Source: Siccibacter turicensis LMG 23730
Lineage (GTDB): Bacteria > Pseudomonadota > Gammaproteobacteria > Enterobacterales > Enterobacteriaceae
Length of the DNA stretch: 64,000 nt
Reading direction: 5' to 3'
Assembly: GCF_000463155.2 (NCBI RefSeq)
Contig: NZ_AWFZ01000028.1
Coordinates: 372,001-436,000, forward strand
The notes under the pieces are model-generated. The model worked only from the letters and a program-made list of their open reading frames with translations, was not told the origin of the DNA and ran no database searches. A program made the position numbers and the translations under genes. Shown piece by piece: positions 32,719 to 41,658 of this stretch. Each line of letters starts with the position of its first letter. Position 1 is the stretch's first letter.

Positions 32719-33681
32719 ATGATCAAAACATTGCGAACGTCATACTGGTTGGCGTCGCTGACGCTCGCGGCGCTGTTAAGCGCCCTGCCCGCACAGGCAA
32801 ACACCTGGCCACTGCCCGCGGCGGGGAGCCGTCTGGTGGGCGAAAACGCGTTTCACGTCGTGGAGAACGACGGCGGGTCGCTGGAAGCCATTGCGAAAAA
32901 ATATAACGTCGGCTTCCTCGCGCTGCTGCAGGCCAACCCAGGCGTAGACCCTTACGTTCCGCGCGCCGGGAGTGTGCTGACCATTCCGCTGCAAACCCTG
33001 CTGCCAGATGCGCCGCGCGAGGGCATCGTGATCAACCTCGCCGAGCTGCGCCTCTACTACTACCCGCCGGGCACCAACAGCGTCACCGTCTATCCCATCG
33101 GCATTGGTCAGCTGGACAGCAACACCCTGACGCCGACCATGGTCACCACGGTGTCTGACAAACGCGCCAACCCGACCTGGACCCCGACCGCGAATATTCG
33201 TGCCCGCTATAAGGCCAAAGGGATCGATCTGCCGGCGGTCGTTCCGGCCGGGCCAGATAACCCGATGGGCCACCATGCCATTCGTCTGGCGGCCTACGGC
33301 GGCGTTTATCTGCTGCACGGTACCAATGCGGACTTCGGTATCGGAATGCGCGTCAGCTCCGGGTGTATCCGCCTGCGCGATGCCGACATTCTGGCGCTGT
33401 TCAACGCCGTGAAGCCGGGTACCAAAGTGAATATCATTAATACGCCGATCAAGGCCTCGGTGGAGCCGGACGGCAGACGCCTGGTGGAAGTACATCAGCC
33501 GCTGTCTAAACGTCTCGAGGACGATCCTAAAACGCTGCCTATCGTGCTGAACGCGGCGATGAGCAGCTTTAAAGCCGATGCCAGCACCGATGCGGTGACC
33601 ATGGAGCATGCGATGGACGTACGCTCCGGGATGCCGGTTGATGTTTCGGCCCACGTTCCGGCCCTCGCCAACGCTATCTGA
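32719..33681 (+). CDS. ldtC: L,D-transpeptidase LdtC
   Basis: Periplasmic YkuD-family transpeptidase that attaches Braun lipoprotein to peptidoglycan (formerly ycfS). A signal peptide ends near LPAQANTWPLP, a LysM-like domain spans about residues 44-90, and the YkuD domain follows with HGTNADFGIGMRVSSGC and the nucleophile Cys216 in SSGCIRLRD. ATG at 32719 (MIKTLRTSYWL) gives 320 residues as in E. coli; upstream in-frame codons are non-coding leader. It shares a bidirectional terminator with bhsA. Confidence 0.96.
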   Translation: MIKTLRTSYWLASLTLAALLSALPAQANTWPLPAAGSRLVGENAFHVVENDGGSLEAIAKKYNVGFLALLQANPGVDPYVPRAGSVLTIPLQTLLPDAPREGIVINLAELRLYYYPPGTNSVTVYPIGIGQLDSNTLTPTMVTTVSDKRANPTWTPTANIRARYKAKGIDLPAVVPAGPDNPMGHHAIRLAAYGGVYLLHGTNADFGIGMRVSSGCIRLRDADILALFNAVKPGTKVNIINTPIKASVEPDGRRLVEVHQPLSKRLEDDPKTLPIVLNAAMSSFKADASTDAVTMEHAMDVRSGMPVDVSAHVPALANAI

Positions 33682-33696
33682 GCCATACGCCAGCCA

Positions 33697-33727
33697 TAAA
33701 AAAAGCCCTGCATAGCAGGGCTTTTTC
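33697..33727. terminator. Bidirectional terminator between ldtC and bhsA
   Basis: AAAAGCCCTGC-ATA-GCAGGGCTTTT is a perfect stem with flanking A and T runs between convergent genes. Confidence 0.92.
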
Positions 33728-33745
33728 GTCACAGCGATTCGCGGA

Positions 33746-34003
33746 TTATTTATAGATAACCGCGGTACCGTGCAGGGTGTTCGGACCGGTCACTGAGGTG
33801 ATACGGAAGGAGCTGGCGCCCATCTCTTCCGCTTTCTGTGCCAGCTGGTCTTCCAGCGACCCCAGGTTGGTGCCGGCAGTGGCGGAAATTGTGCCTACCG
33901 CCTGCTGGTTAGCGGGGGTGGACTGAACTTCTACCGCAGCGAGGCTTGCGAAAGAAAGTGAACTTAACAGCGCAGCAGTAAACAAAGCAGTAATGGTTTT
34001 CAT
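33746..34003 (-). CDS. bhsA: Outer-membrane stress protein BhsA (DUF1471)
   Basis: Small secreted YdgH/BhsA/McbA-family protein (formerly ycfR or comC). It lowers outer-membrane copper permeability and is induced by copper, chlorine and other stresses in E. coli. The 85 residues comprise a signal peptide (MKTITALFTAALLSSLSFAS, cleaved near SLAAVEV) and a DUF1471 domain ending SFRITSVTGPNTLHGTAVIYK, almost identical to E. coli. It is divergent from its repressor gene comR. Confidence 0.96.
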   Translation of the reverse strand: MKTITALFTAALLSSLSFASLAAVEVQSTPANQQAVGTISATAGTNLGSLEDQLAQKAEEMGASSFRITSVTGPNTLHGTAVIYK

Positions 34004-34033
34004 ATTTGTAGCCCTATCGCAGGTGAATGAATG

Positions 34034-34126
34034 TCGTTAATTAATTAACTTAACGATCGATAAACAAATGATAGATGCGATCCCGGTCACAGGTCAACCC
34101 TTATTTATAATGATCGTTAATTAATT
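34034..34126. promoter_or_regulatory. Repeated TCGTTAA sites in the bhsA-comR region (candidate ComR operators)
   Basis: TCGTTAA (34034-34040) and its complement TTAACGA (34050-34056) form a dyad, and a second copy of TCGTTAATTAATT recurs at 34114-34126. On the minus strand TTGTTT, 17 bases, TTAATT would place a bhsA promoter over the dyad. ComR represses bhsA in E. coli, and these are the obvious repeated elements. Assignment is inference. Confidence 0.5.
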
Positions 34127-34245
34127 TATAAAGACGAGATAATTCAGATAGATAGCCTGAAATTATTTTTCGTAACCAGGGCTGGTACCGACAGGGTAAA
34201 CTTTTTATAATGAATAACACATCACAACCAGGGGTTAACGGCACT

Positions 34246-34893
34246 ATGACAACCGACGCACCGAACTGCGCAAAAAAAAGCCGTGGCCGACCTAAAGTGT
34301 TCGACAGGGAAGCGGCGCTTGATAAGGCCATGACACTCTTCTGGCAGCACGGCTATGAAGCAACCTCCCTCGCCGATCTGGTGGAAGCCACCGGGGCGAA
34401 GGCGCCTACGCTGTACGCCGAGTTCACGAATAAAGAGGGGCTGTTCCGCGCGGTACTGGATCGCTATATCACCCAGTTCGCCGCTAAGCAGGAAGCTCAG
34501 CTGTTCTGCGATGACAAAACGCTGGAGCAGGCGCTGTCGGACTACTTCTCCGCGGTCGCTGCCTGCTTTACCAGCGCTGATACGCCGGCTGGCTGCTTTA
34601 TCATTACCACCTCCTCTGCGCTGGCCGCCTCGTCGGAACAGGTCGCCTGTACCATCAAAGCGCGGCACGCCATGCAGGAGCAGACGCTGGTGCGTTTCCT
34701 CGATGACCGTCGTGATAAGGGCGAACTGCCGGCAGACTGTGACACCACCGGGCTGGCGCGCTACCTGTGCTGCCTGCTGCAGGGGATGTCCGTCAGCGCG
34801 CGTGAAGGGGCCTGCTTCGCGGCGCTAAGCGGCGTGGCGGACACCACGCTGCGCATTCTGCCGGAGCTGATTGCCGCCTATCGCCCTCGCTAA
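34246..34893 (+). CDS. comR: TetR-family copper-responsive repressor ComR
   Basis: TetR/AcrR repressor of bhsA (formerly ycfQ), relieved by copper in E. coli. The helix-turn-helix is EATSLADLVEATGAKAPTLYAEF, preceded by KKSRGRPKVFDREAALDKAM. ATG at 34246 (MTTDAPNC, 215 residues) is preferred to ATG at 34210, because TATAAT at 34206-34211 overlaps the latter and looks like the -10 box. Several cysteines occur in the effector domain (AQLFC, AACF, AGCF, CCLL). A terminator follows. Confidence 0.93.
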   Translation: MTTDAPNCAKKSRGRPKVFDREAALDKAMTLFWQHGYEATSLADLVEATGAKAPTLYAEFTNKEGLFRAVLDRYITQFAAKQEAQLFCDDKTLEQALSDYFSAVAACFTSADTPAGCFIITTSSALAASSEQVACTIKARHAMQEQTLVRFLDDRRDKGELPADCDTTGLARYLCCLLQGMSVSAREGACFAALSGVADTTLRILPELIAAYRPR

Positions 34894-34935
34894 ATTCCAC
34901 AGCAAGATTGCGGGAATACATTATATAAAATGATT

Positions 34936-34968
34936 AATCGCGTACTGTTATCAGGGCGCGATTTTTTT
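34936..34968 (+). terminator. comR terminator
   Basis: AATCGCG (34936-34942) pairs with CGCGATT (34957-34963), followed by a run of T. The loop is long (14 bases). Confidence 0.7.
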
Positions 34969-35278
34969 CTGCCGCCGTCTCCTGCCCTTCTCACGTCCCA
35001 TCTGTAAGCCCATCAGCATTATGATAGGTACAGGCTATCTCAGCTATTGCTAAAATCTATTAAATATATCTTTTGAGTTAACTATGCTTTTAGACATTGT
35101 GATGATTATTTCACTGCTAATGAATCATTACTCAGGACGAAGTCAGAAAAACGCATCCGGATGATGACATTAACCGCAGCTAAGGATGCCTTAACGTTCG
35201 GCTCTGGCGGTATTTAAGCCTTTATTACGGACAACAAGGTTTGCAGTTTGGCTATTCACATGCAGAAGGATGATGGAA

Positions 35279-35428
35279 ATGATTATGCTATTACCATTAT
35301 TTAAGGTGTTAATAGTAATAACATTATTATTTGGCCTGTGGTTGGTTTGTGGTGGTTCTGTGATTTTCGCTTTTATCTCAATTTTGATCACTGGGTGCTT
35401 GCTTATCCGCCCACACAGCCTGATTTAA
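35279..35428 (+). CDS. Putative 49-residue membrane protein (small ORF)
   Basis: Unrecognised. ATG at 35279 follows AGAAGG at a good distance; ATG codons at 35270 and 35273 are in frame and also possible. The product, MIMLLPLFKVLIVITLLFG.. to ..LLIRPHSLI, is strongly hydrophobic with two candidate helices (about residues 4-24 and 27-43) separated by VCGGS and a basic C-terminal end, so it should sit in the inner membrane. A textbook terminator starts 27 bases after its stop on the same strand, while no other rightward gene lies between it and comR's own terminator; this argues that the strand is transcribed here. Function unknown: small regulatory membrane protein or hydrophobic toxin are both possible. 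The DNA is AT-richer than its neighbours. Confidence 0.6.
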   Translation: MIMLLPLFKVLIVITLLFGLWLVCGGSVIFAFISILITGCLLIRPHSLI

Positions 35429-35454
35429 CGGCACGCATCTGGCCGCTGAATAAC

Positions 35455-35488
35455 AAAAAACCTTACGTTTGACGGCGTAAGGTTTTTT
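35455..35488 (+). terminator. Strong terminator after the 49-residue ORF
   Basis: AAAAAACCTTACG and CGTAAGGTTTTTT form a 7-bp stem extended by A-T pairing, ending in six T. It could also act leftward for ycfJ. Confidence 0.9.
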
Positions 35489-35494
35489 ATTATT

Positions 35495-35531
35495 CAAAAA
35501 AGCGCCCCTCTGCCTGAGCGCAAGAGGGGCG
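35495..35531 (-). terminator. ycfJ terminator
   Basis: CGCCCCTCT (35503-35511) pairs with AGAGGGGCG (35523-35531); on the minus strand the stem is followed by CTTTTTTG. It lies just after the ycfJ stop. Confidence 0.85.
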
Positions 35532-35548
35532 AACGCACATAACGCTTG

Positions 35549-36088
35549 TTATGCTTTATTATTCAGTATCAGCTGACCGTTGCTGTCGAGCGGGATCTGG
35601 GTACCCGGATCGCTGTCCATACGGATTTTGCCTTGCTGTTCGCCGATGCGGTAGGTCACGTCATAGCCCAGCATTTTCTCTGATTTGTCGTAGACGGTTT
35701 TGCAGCGCTGCTGTGTGCTGGTATAGGTATCGCCTTCCTGCAGCGAGCCCTGCACCTGGTTACCGGCATAGCCGCCGCCCAGCGCACCGACCACCGTCGC
35801 CACGTCTTTACCACGCCCGCCTCCGAACTGATGACCAATCACCCCGCCCGCGACGGCGCCCAGCACCGAGCCGGCAATGCGGTGTTCATCCTGCACCGGG
35901 CGACGATGCGTCACCGTGACGTTACGGCACTCCTGACGCGGCGTTTTCACCGTCTCTTTGATCGGTGTGGCGGAGACCACCTGCGCATACTGCGGCGAAC
36001 GATCGAATACATTGAGGCTTGCGACCGCAGCCACACCGAGTGCGGCCGCTACGCCGATGCCGATACCCGCTAACATTGATTTATTCAC
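35549..36088 (-). CDS. ycfJ: Glycine-zipper envelope protein YcfJ
   Basis: Envelope protein of unknown function, 179 residues as in E. coli. An N-terminal hydrophobic segment (MLAGIGIGVAAALGVAAVASL) anchors or exports it, and a glycine-zipper 2TM region GSVLGAVAGGVIGHQFGGG continues to GALGGGYAGNQVQG. The C-terminal part KTVYDKSEKMLGYDVTYR is conserved. The start is GTG at 36088 behind a strong GAGGAGG ribosome-binding site. Confidence 0.93.
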   Translation of the reverse strand: MNKSMLAGIGIGVAAALGVAAVASLNVFDRSPQYAQVVSATPIKETVKTPRQECRNVTVTHRRPVQDEHRIAGSVLGAVAGGVIGHQFGGGRGKDVATVVGALGGGYAGNQVQGSLQEGDTYTSTQQRCKTVYDKSEKMLGYDVTYRIGEQQGKIRMDSDPGTQIPLDSNGQLILNNKA

Positions 36089-36248
36089 AGTAGAACCTCC
36101 TCGCTGCGCTAATGGTCATCATATTGCAACTGAAAAGGTGTAACGGCATATCAGAATCAGACGCAAAATAGCGGAATTTATTGCAGCGGGGCGTGTTTAG
36201 GAGAACTCTGAGGCGCTGAGCGCCGTATGGCGGGATTTTGTGCTTAAT

Positions 36249-36272
36249 GCCCTGTCCTTTGCAGGACAGGGC
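36249..36272 (-). terminator. Hairpin after ndh
   Basis: GCCCTGTCCT and AGGACAGGGC form a perfect 10-bp stem with a TTGC loop 7 bases beyond the ndh stop. There is no strong T run on the minus strand. Confidence 0.6.
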
Positions 36273-36279
36273 GCGGGGC

Positions 36280-37584
36280 TTAGTGCAGCTTGAGACGCGG
36301 GCGAATAACGCGGTTGATACTGCCCACCAGCATCATCAGGCCGGTCTTCATGTAACCATGCAGCGCGATCTGATGCATACGGTAGAGCGAGATGTACACC
36401 AGACGCGCCATGCGCCCTTCAACCATCATCGAGCCGCGCATCAGGTTACCCATCAGGCTGCCCACGGTGGAGAACTTCGACAGCGACACCAGCGACCCGT
36501 GATCCTTATAGACATAGGCCTTCAACGGCTTGCCCTTGAGCTGCGCCAGAATGTTATGCTGGGCGCAGGATGCCATCTGGTGCGCGGCCTGGGCGCGCGG
36601 CGGGACGAATCCCCCTTCCGGACGAGCGCACGAGGCGCAGTCGCCGATGGCGAAAATATCAGGATCGCGGGTGGTTTGCAGCGTCGGCTCAACCACCAGC
36701 TGATTGATGCGGTTGGTTTCCAGCCCGCCAATCTCCTTCATAAAGTCCGGCGCTTTGATGCCAGCGGCCCAGACCATCAGATCGGCCTTGATGTACTCGC
36801 CGTCTTTGGTGTTCAGGCCGTTCGCATCGGCGCTGGTCACCATGGTATTGGTCAGCACGCGCACGCCCAGCTTGGTCAGCTCGTTGTGCGCTGCGCTGGA
36901 GATACGCGGCGGCAACGCCGGCAGAATACGCTCCCCGGCTTCCACCAGCGTCACGTTCAGCGCTTCGTTGGTCAGCCCTTTATACCCGTAGCTGTGTAGC
37001 TGTTTAACCGCGTTATGCAGCTCGGCGGAAAGCTCCACGCCGGTTGCCCCGCCGCCAACGATAGCGATGTTCACTTTGCCGCTGGCGCCCAGGTTGGCGG
37101 AATATTTCAGGAACAGGTTGAGCATCTCCTGATGGAAACGTCGCGCCTGATGCGGGTTATCCAGGAAGATACAGTGATCCTTCACGCCTGGGGTGTTGAA
37201 GTCGTTGGAGGTACTGCCCAGCGCCATCACCAGCGTGTCATAGGGAATTTTGCGCTCGGCGACCAGCAGCTCGCCCTTCTCGTCGCGCAGTTCGGCGAGG
37301 GTCAGGGTTTTGCTTTCGCGATTGATGTCCACCACGGAACCCAGCTGGAACTGGAAGTGATGGTTACGGGCGTGCGCCAGATAGCTCAGCGCGTCCACGC
37401 CTTCATCCAGTGAGCCGGTAGCCACTTCGTGCAGCAGCGGTTTCCACAGGTGACTGTGGTTGCGATCCACCAGCGTAACTTTGGCTTTTTTGCTGCGGCC
37501 AAGCTTATGACCGAGCTGCGTTGCCAGTTCCAGCCCGCCTGCACCGCCGCCGACAATGACGATCTTTCTTAATGGCGTAGTCAA
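36280..37584 (-). CDS. ndh: NADH dehydrogenase II (NDH-2)
   Basis: Single-subunit, non-proton-pumping NADH:ubiquinone oxidoreductase on the inner face of the cytoplasmic membrane. The FAD motif is [15 protein letters not shown] at the N terminus, the NADH motif [15 protein letters not shown] is mid-protein, and [14 protein letters not shown] and [10 protein letters not shown] follow. The C-terminal region is an amphipathic membrane anchor. Length 434 equals E. coli. Translation starts at TTG (37584) behind AAGGGGG. An FNR site lies upstream, so it should be repressed anaerobically. Confidence 0.97.
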   Translation of the reverse strand: MTTPLRKIVIVGGGAGGLELATQLGHKLGRSKKAKVTLVDRNHSHLWKPLLHEVATGSLDEGVDALSYLAHARNHHFQFQLGSVVDINRESKTLTLAELRDEKGELLVAERKIPYDTLVMALGSTSNDFNTPGVKDHCIFLDNPHQARRFHQEMLNLFLKYSANLGASGKVNIAIVGGGATGVELSAELHNAVKQLHSYGYKGLTNEALNVTLVEAGERILPALPPRISSAAHNELTKLGVRVLTNTMVTSADANGLNTKDGEYIKADLMVWAAGIKAPDFMKEIGGLETNRINQLVVEPTLQTTRDPDIFAIGDCASCARPEGGFVPPRAQAAHQMASCAQHNILAQLKGKPLKAYVYKDHGSLVSLSKFSTVGSLMGNLMRGSMMVEGRMARLVYISLYRMHQIALHGYMKTGLMMLVGSINRVIRPRLKLH

Positions 37585-37719
37585 CGTGACCCCCTTAAAA
37601 TATTAACCAATTGTTAAGTTAAAGTTATAAAAATAACCCTGAATTAACAATGGTTTAGATACCTTAAATCTGTTAACAGCTCTGAGAATATCACGATCGG
37701 TGCATTGGTCATACCAAAT

Positions 37720-37733
37720 TTGACATACATCAA
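37720..37733 (-). promoter_or_regulatory. FNR box upstream of ndh
   Basis: TTGAC-ATAC-ATCAA matches the FNR consensus TTGAT-N4-ATCAA with one mismatch. It is 136 bases before the ndh start, in line with the FNR repression sites of E. coli ndh. The rest of 37585-37783 is AT-rich promoter DNA with no gene. Confidence 0.8.
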
Positions 37734-37783
37734 TTATTAATGCTTAAAAGATAGACAAATCCTAGAGAATGGCGTTTAGCAGA

Positions 37784-37812
37784 CGAAAAAAAAGGCCAGC
37801 GCTGCGCTGGCC
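37784..37812 (-). terminator. Terminator of the hinT-ycfP cluster
   Basis: GGCCAGCG and CGCTGGCC form the stem; on the minus strand eight T follow. It ends the leftward unit after ycfP. Confidence 0.92.
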
Positions 37813-37830
37813 TGTTTCACGGATAACGAC

Positions 37831-38373
37831 TTAGCCGAGGGTTTTGAACGCCTTGATGCGCTGCAGGTGCGGGGAGATATTCTTGAACTTATGCCCCTGC
37901 TCTTCATCCCAGACGATTTCATAGTAGTGGTGCAGCAGCGCGGCGGAGCGCTGGCTGTCCAGGGCTTCATCCTGACGGGAGAGGATGGCCAGACAGCGGT
38001 CGCGGTTCTTCTCCCGGAAGTTTTCCACGCACTTGGTGGCGATGTCGATGTACTCTTCCGGGCGATCGATCTTGCCCTCCATGTTCTCTTCCGGGAACAG
38101 GTTCGGGTTGAAGATCACCTGCCGCATGTCGCACAGGAAACCGATCCGCTCGGCCCAGAAGCCCCCCAGCCCGACGCCGCAGATAAGCGGACGCTCATCG
38201 ACGCTCAGCTGCAGCATTTTATCCACTTCACGCAGCAAGTGCTGCATGTCGTGTTTCGGGTGCCGGGTACTGTAGCTGATGAGCCTGACGTCCGGATCGA
38301 TGAACTGCAGCTGCAGCACTTTCTCGTGGTTACCGGGGCTGTTCGAATCGAAACCGTGTAAATAGATAATCAT
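37831..38373 (-). CDS. ycfP: UPF0227 alpha/beta-hydrolase-like protein YcfP
   Basis: Esterase-like protein of unknown substrate, 180 residues as in E. coli. The N-terminal [17 protein letters not shown] is the oxyanion/HGF segment, and the nucleophile position reads [14 protein letters not shown] with Gly where a Ser is usual in hydrolases, so classical esterase activity is doubtful. It follows nagZ by 38 bases in the same unit. Confidence 0.92.
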   Translation of the reverse strand: MIIYLHGFDSNSPGNHEKVLQLQFIDPDVRLISYSTRHPKHDMQHLLREVDKMLQLSVDERPLICGVGLGGFWAERIGFLCDMRQVIFNPNLFPEENMEGKIDRPEEYIDIATKCVENFREKNRDRCLAILSRQDEALDSQRSAALLHHYYEIVWDEEQGHKFKNISPHLQRIKAFKTLG

Positions 38374-38411
38374 CGTATCCTCACCATGTCAGCCAGCCCG
38401 TCGGGCCAGAT

Positions 38412-39437
38412 TCAGCGGGCGCTTTTCGCCGCTTCCCACCGCTCGTGAAGCTGCGTCAACGCCGCATTGGCGGCTTTCCAGCGCGCGGATGCCATCAGCT
38501 CCTGACGGGTAAAAGAGCCGGTATGATACAAATTTGTAACACGTCCGGCATTGATCGGAGACAGGTTATCCAGCACGCTCACTGCGCCTTTACGATTATT
38601 GCAGACCAGGATCATATCGCAACCTGCATCCAGCGAGGCCTGCCCGCGCTCGGCGTAGCTTCCCATCACCGCGGCGCCCTCCATAGACAAATCGTCAGAG
38701 AAGATTACCCCGTCGAAGCCCAGCTCGTTACGCAGCACCGTCTGCAGCCAGTAAGGTGAGCCGCTGGCCGGACGCGGATCGGCTTGCGGATAAATCACGT
38801 GGGCCGGCATGATGGCATCGAGCTTGTTGCGGGTAATCAGCGTGCTGAATACCGACATATCGTGTTGGCGAAGCGTCTCAAGCGGACGGGGATCGACCGG
38901 CGTCTCCTTGTGAGAGTCCGCCGTCACGGCACCGTGCCCGGGGAAATGTTTGCCGGTGGTTTTCATGCCCGCCTCGTGCATGCCGTCGATAAAGCGCGTG
39001 GCCATCCTCAGCGCCCGATCAGGCGCGTCGTGCCAGGCGCGCTCGCCGATGGCCGCGCTGATATGGCCGACATCCAGTACCGGCGCGAAGCTGATATCAA
39101 TGTCCATCGCAATCATTTCGCAGGCCATCAGCCAGCCGGCCTCCTGAGCCAGTTGACCTCCCTGCTCTTCACCCAGCAGCGCAAAGAAGGACTGCGCGGC
39201 CGGCAGACGGGTAAAACCTTCGCGAAAACGCTGTACGCGCCCGCCCTCCTGATCCACCGCCACCACCAGGCGATGACGCGACGCGGCGCGGATCTGACGC
39301 ACCAGCTCGCGCAGCTGCTCGGGATCGTGATAGTTGCGGGTAAACAGGATAAGCCCGCCCACCAGCGGATGCTGTAAAATTTCGCGCTCTTCGGCATCCA
39401 GCTCAAAGCCTGCCACATCCAACATTACCGGACCCAC
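38412..39437 (-). CDS. nagZ: Beta-N-acetylhexosaminidase NagZ
   Basis: Cytoplasmic GH3 enzyme that trims GlcNAc from anhydromuropeptides in murein recycling, which also feeds the AmpR/AmpC induction signal. The GH3 signature [18 protein letters not shown] carries the catalytic His, and the nucleophile Asp is in [16 protein letters not shown] at 39437 (read as [11 protein letters not shown]) gives 341 residues, identical to E. coli, with AGAGAGG upstream; a longer frame to 39539 is not family-like. Confidence 0.96.
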   Translation of the reverse strand: MGPVMLDVAGFELDAEEREILQHPLVGGLILFTRNYHDPEQLRELVRQIRAASRHRLVVAVDQEGGRVQRFREGFTRLPAAQSFFALLGEEQGGQLAQEAGWLMACEMIAMDIDISFAPVLDVGHISAAIGERAWHDAPDRALRMATRFIDGMHEAGMKTTGKHFPGHGAVTADSHKETPVDPRPLETLRQHDMSVFSTLITRNKLDAIMPAHVIYPQADPRPASGSPYWLQTVLRNELGFDGVIFSDDLSMEGAAVMGSYAERGQASLDAGCDMILVCNNRKGAVSVLDNLSPINAGRVTNLYHTGSFTRQELMASARWKAANAALTQLHERWEAAKSAR

Positions 39438-39456
39438 ATCCACCTCTCTCGTTATG

Positions 39457-40281
39457 TTACGTCGCCCGCACCTGGCGCCAGGCCTCATCGGCAAGGGCGA
39501 TAAATTGTTGTTGCTGCGTTTGCGCAAAGCGCTCTTCATACCAGCCGGCCATCAGCATGGCGACCCACGGCTGCCAGCGGGCAACCTGCTGCCGCAGCGT
39601 GCTTTCGCGGATGCCCGCCAGACGGGCGTAGGCGGTAACCAGCGCGGCCCGCGTCGCGTCGTCGCACCAGACGGCGGCCAGCTCCAGCGCGATATCACCG
39701 TCCCCGGCGTACTCCCAGTCGATGAGCCGCGGCGTCTCCTCCTGCCACACCAGATTTCCCGGGTGGACATCCATATGCAACGGCGCAAGCCGCAGCGGCT
39801 GCGGTTCACCCTGACGTGTCAGCCTGTTGAGCCGACGCAGCCAGAAGGGTGTACGCCGGCCCGGCGCGCTGTGTTGCCAGTAGCGGTGCAGCAGCGGCAG
39901 GAGCGTGATGCGCCAGCCGAAACGTCGCTGGGCATGGAGATGATACAGCAAGGCCGCCAGTTGCGGCATTGGGGGGAGCGTGCTTTTTACCTCGCCCGGC
40001 AGATAGTTAAGCATCAGCCAGTCGCCGTCGAGACAGTGAACGCGCGGTGCGATATCCACGGGTAGCTGGCGCAGCGCCCGATAGAGACGCGCGAAGGCAT
40101 AGCGCGGCACCGCGTCGCGATTTCGGCGGCGCAGCAGGCGTTTTCCCTGTGGGGTGTCGAGCAGCAGGCTGCCACCACTCAATCCCTGGAGCGCAGAAAG
40201 CGAACCGGCGGCTTGCGCCGCCGGAAAATGCCGGGTTAAAAACGTATCCAGCGATACGTCACTGGGTCTGCTGTACGGCAC
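39457..40281 (-). CDS. thiK: Thiamine kinase ThiK
   Basis: Aminoglycoside-phosphotransferase-fold kinase that phosphorylates thiamine in salvage. The Brenner-type motif [12 protein letters not shown] gives the catalytic Asp, and [20 protein letters not shown] the metal-binding Asp. The 274 residues match E. coli in length, though the sequence is among the more diverged in the window. The GTG start at 40281 lies within the end of lpoB (23-base overlap). Confidence 0.93.
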   Translation of the reverse strand: MPYSRPSDVSLDTFLTRHFPAAQAAGSLSALQGLSGGSLLLDTPQGKRLLRRRNRDAVPRYAFARLYRALRQLPVDIAPRVHCLDGDWLMLNYLPGEVKSTLPPMPQLAALLYHLHAQRRFGWRITLLPLLHRYWQHSAPGRRTPFWLRRLNRLTRQGEPQPLRLAPLHMDVHPGNLVWQEETPRLIDWEYAGDGDIALELAAVWCDDATRAALVTAYARLAGIRESTLRQQVARWQPWVAMLMAGWYEERFAQTQQQQFIALADEAWRQVRAT

Positions 40282-40912
40282 CTTTACCTGACCAGATAAT
40301 TTCGCCGGTTTGCACCAGCATCAGCTGCATTTGCAGGGTTGGCGCATTCACGTTGCCGGTAGCATTGCTGTAAAGCACGTACTGCGCGCCGACATTGCGG
40401 GCGATGCCAATTGCTTTACTGCGCGATCCGAGACTATCCTGCGACGACAGGCCAAGCTGCTGTTTCGCCTGGGCCAGCTGCTGCGCCGAGACCAGCGTGA
40501 ATTTCCCGTTGTTGCCGAGGGCGCCGTGCAGCGCTTCGGTCGCCGGGCCGCTTTGCAGCGAACCGTTAGTGCGGTTGTTCACGCTGTCCACCAGCAGCAC
40601 GCTGCCGGCATTGACGCCGTCGGCCTGCAACATCTTACCGACCATCGGCTGCATGGCGCCGTTCCAGTCGTAGTGACGGACTTTCGGCTCTGGCGTGGCA
40701 GGCTGCGGCTGTTCGGTAATCGGACCCGGCTGTGACGGCACCGGTGGGATCTCAGGCACGCCTGGCAAGGTTGGCTGACCTGGCTGCGGCTGGGTGGTGC
40801 CAGGTTTGGCCTCATCAACCGGCGCTGGCTTCTGCTCGCCCTGCATCACACAGCCCGATAAAATCACCGCTACCGACGTCAGTAGCGCATAACGACAAAT
40901 TTCCCTAATCAA
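40259..40912 (-). CDS. lpoB: Penicillin-binding protein activator lipoprotein LpoB
   Basis: Outer-membrane lipoprotein that reaches through the periplasm to activate PBP1B. The lipobox is ILSGC with Cys21, followed by a long Pro/Gln-rich disordered linker (about 30-75) and a globular domain with RHYDWNGAMQPM and the conserved SVNNRTNGSL. The TTG at 40912 follows AGAGGTGAAAC and is the only usable start before the signal peptide. Length is 217 against 213 in E. coli. It overlaps thiK. Confidence 0.94.
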   Translation of the reverse strand: MIREICRYALLTSVAVILSGCVMQGEQKPAPVDEAKPGTTQPQPGQPTLPGVPEIPPVPSQPGPITEQPQPATPEPKVRHYDWNGAMQPMVGKMLQADGVNAGSVLLVDSVNNRTNGSLQSGPATEALHGALGNNGKFTLVSAQQLAQAKQQLGLSSQDSLGSRSKAIGIARNVGAQYVLYSNATGNVNAPTLQMQLMLVQTGEIIWSGKGAVQQTQ

Positions 40913-40922
40913 GTTTCACCTC

Positions 40923-41297
40923 TTAGAGATACAAATAGAGACGGACTTTCCGTGCGCCCAGATAGTGGGAGCTGGCAAAGATGGCAACACTCGAATGCGC
41001 CGGAACGGTTACGCTGCGGGGCGCTTCAAGCGGGTGCATTTCGAGCCCTTTCGCGTCATACCAGTAGAAACGGTAGTTCACCGTCACCGGTTTGTCCCTT
41101 TCATTGTAAAGTGTGGAGGACGCGGAGGGCGTAATATTTTCAATAGAATACTCCGGTTTTTGCGCGGTAATCCCCGCCGCCAGCACCGATGACTCCATCA
41201 CCAGCGTCTGATCGTCATTCACCGGAATTTGCGGCGACGAGCCGCAGCCCACCAGCGCAAAGGCAAGCAGCAACGGAACGATGCGTCCGCCCGTCAT
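40923..41297 (-). CDS. ycfL: DUF1425 lipoprotein YcfL
   Basis: Small lipoprotein of unknown function, 124 residues. The signal peptide ends in the lipobox ALVGC (Cys18). The conserved domain contains NITPSASSTLYNERDKPV and YRFYWYDAKGLEMHP, close to E. coli YcfL. It starts one base after the hinT stop and lies 10 bases before lpoB. Confidence 0.92.
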   Translation of the reverse strand: MTGGRIVPLLLAFALVGCGSSPQIPVNDDQTLVMESSVLAAGITAQKPEYSIENITPSASSTLYNERDKPVTVNYRFYWYDAKGLEMHPLEAPRSVTVPAHSSVAIFASSHYLGARKVRLYLYL

Positions 41298-41298
41298 C

Positions 41299-41658
41299 TT
41301 AGTGACCCTTATGCGAGAGCATCGGCCCCAGCGCGTGGCCGCCCACCAGATGCATATGAATGTGGTACACCTCCTGCCCGCCGTGACGATTGCAGTTGAC
41401 GATCAGACGATAGCCATCTTCCGCGATGCCTTCCTGACGTGCGATTTTTGCCGCCACGGTAAACATCCGGCCAAGCGCCTGCTCGTGCTCGGCGCTAACG
41501 TCATTCACGGTTGGTATCAGCACGTTGGGAACGATCAGAATATGCGTAGGTGCCTGAGGAGAGATATCGCGGAACGCGGTGACAAGCTCATCCTGAAAAA
41601 TGACATCCGCTGGAATCTCGCGGCGGATAATTTTACTAAAAATCGTTTCTTCGGTCAT
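41299..41658 (-). CDS. hinT: HIT-family purine nucleoside phosphoramidase HinT
   Basis: Cytoplasmic hydrolase of AMP-N-linked phosphoramidates such as adenosine 5'-phosphoramidate. The histidine triad [11 protein letters not shown] is at the C-terminal end, and [15 protein letters not shown] at the start. Length 119 equals E. coli. First gene of the hinT-ycfL-lpoB-thiK-nagZ-ycfP unit, divergent from fhuE. Confidence 0.97.
   Translation of the reverse strand: MTEETIFSKIIRREIPADVIFQDELVTAFRDISPQAPTHILIVPNVLIPTVNDVSAEHEQALGRMFTVAAKIARQEGIAEDGYRLIVNCNRHGGQEVYHIHMHLVGGHALGPMLSHKGH

Noticed and set aside
35191-35391. 66-codon frame on the minus strand
   Set aside because: It is Asn/Ile-rich as expected from AT-rich antisense DNA and opposes the better supported 49-residue plus-strand ORF.
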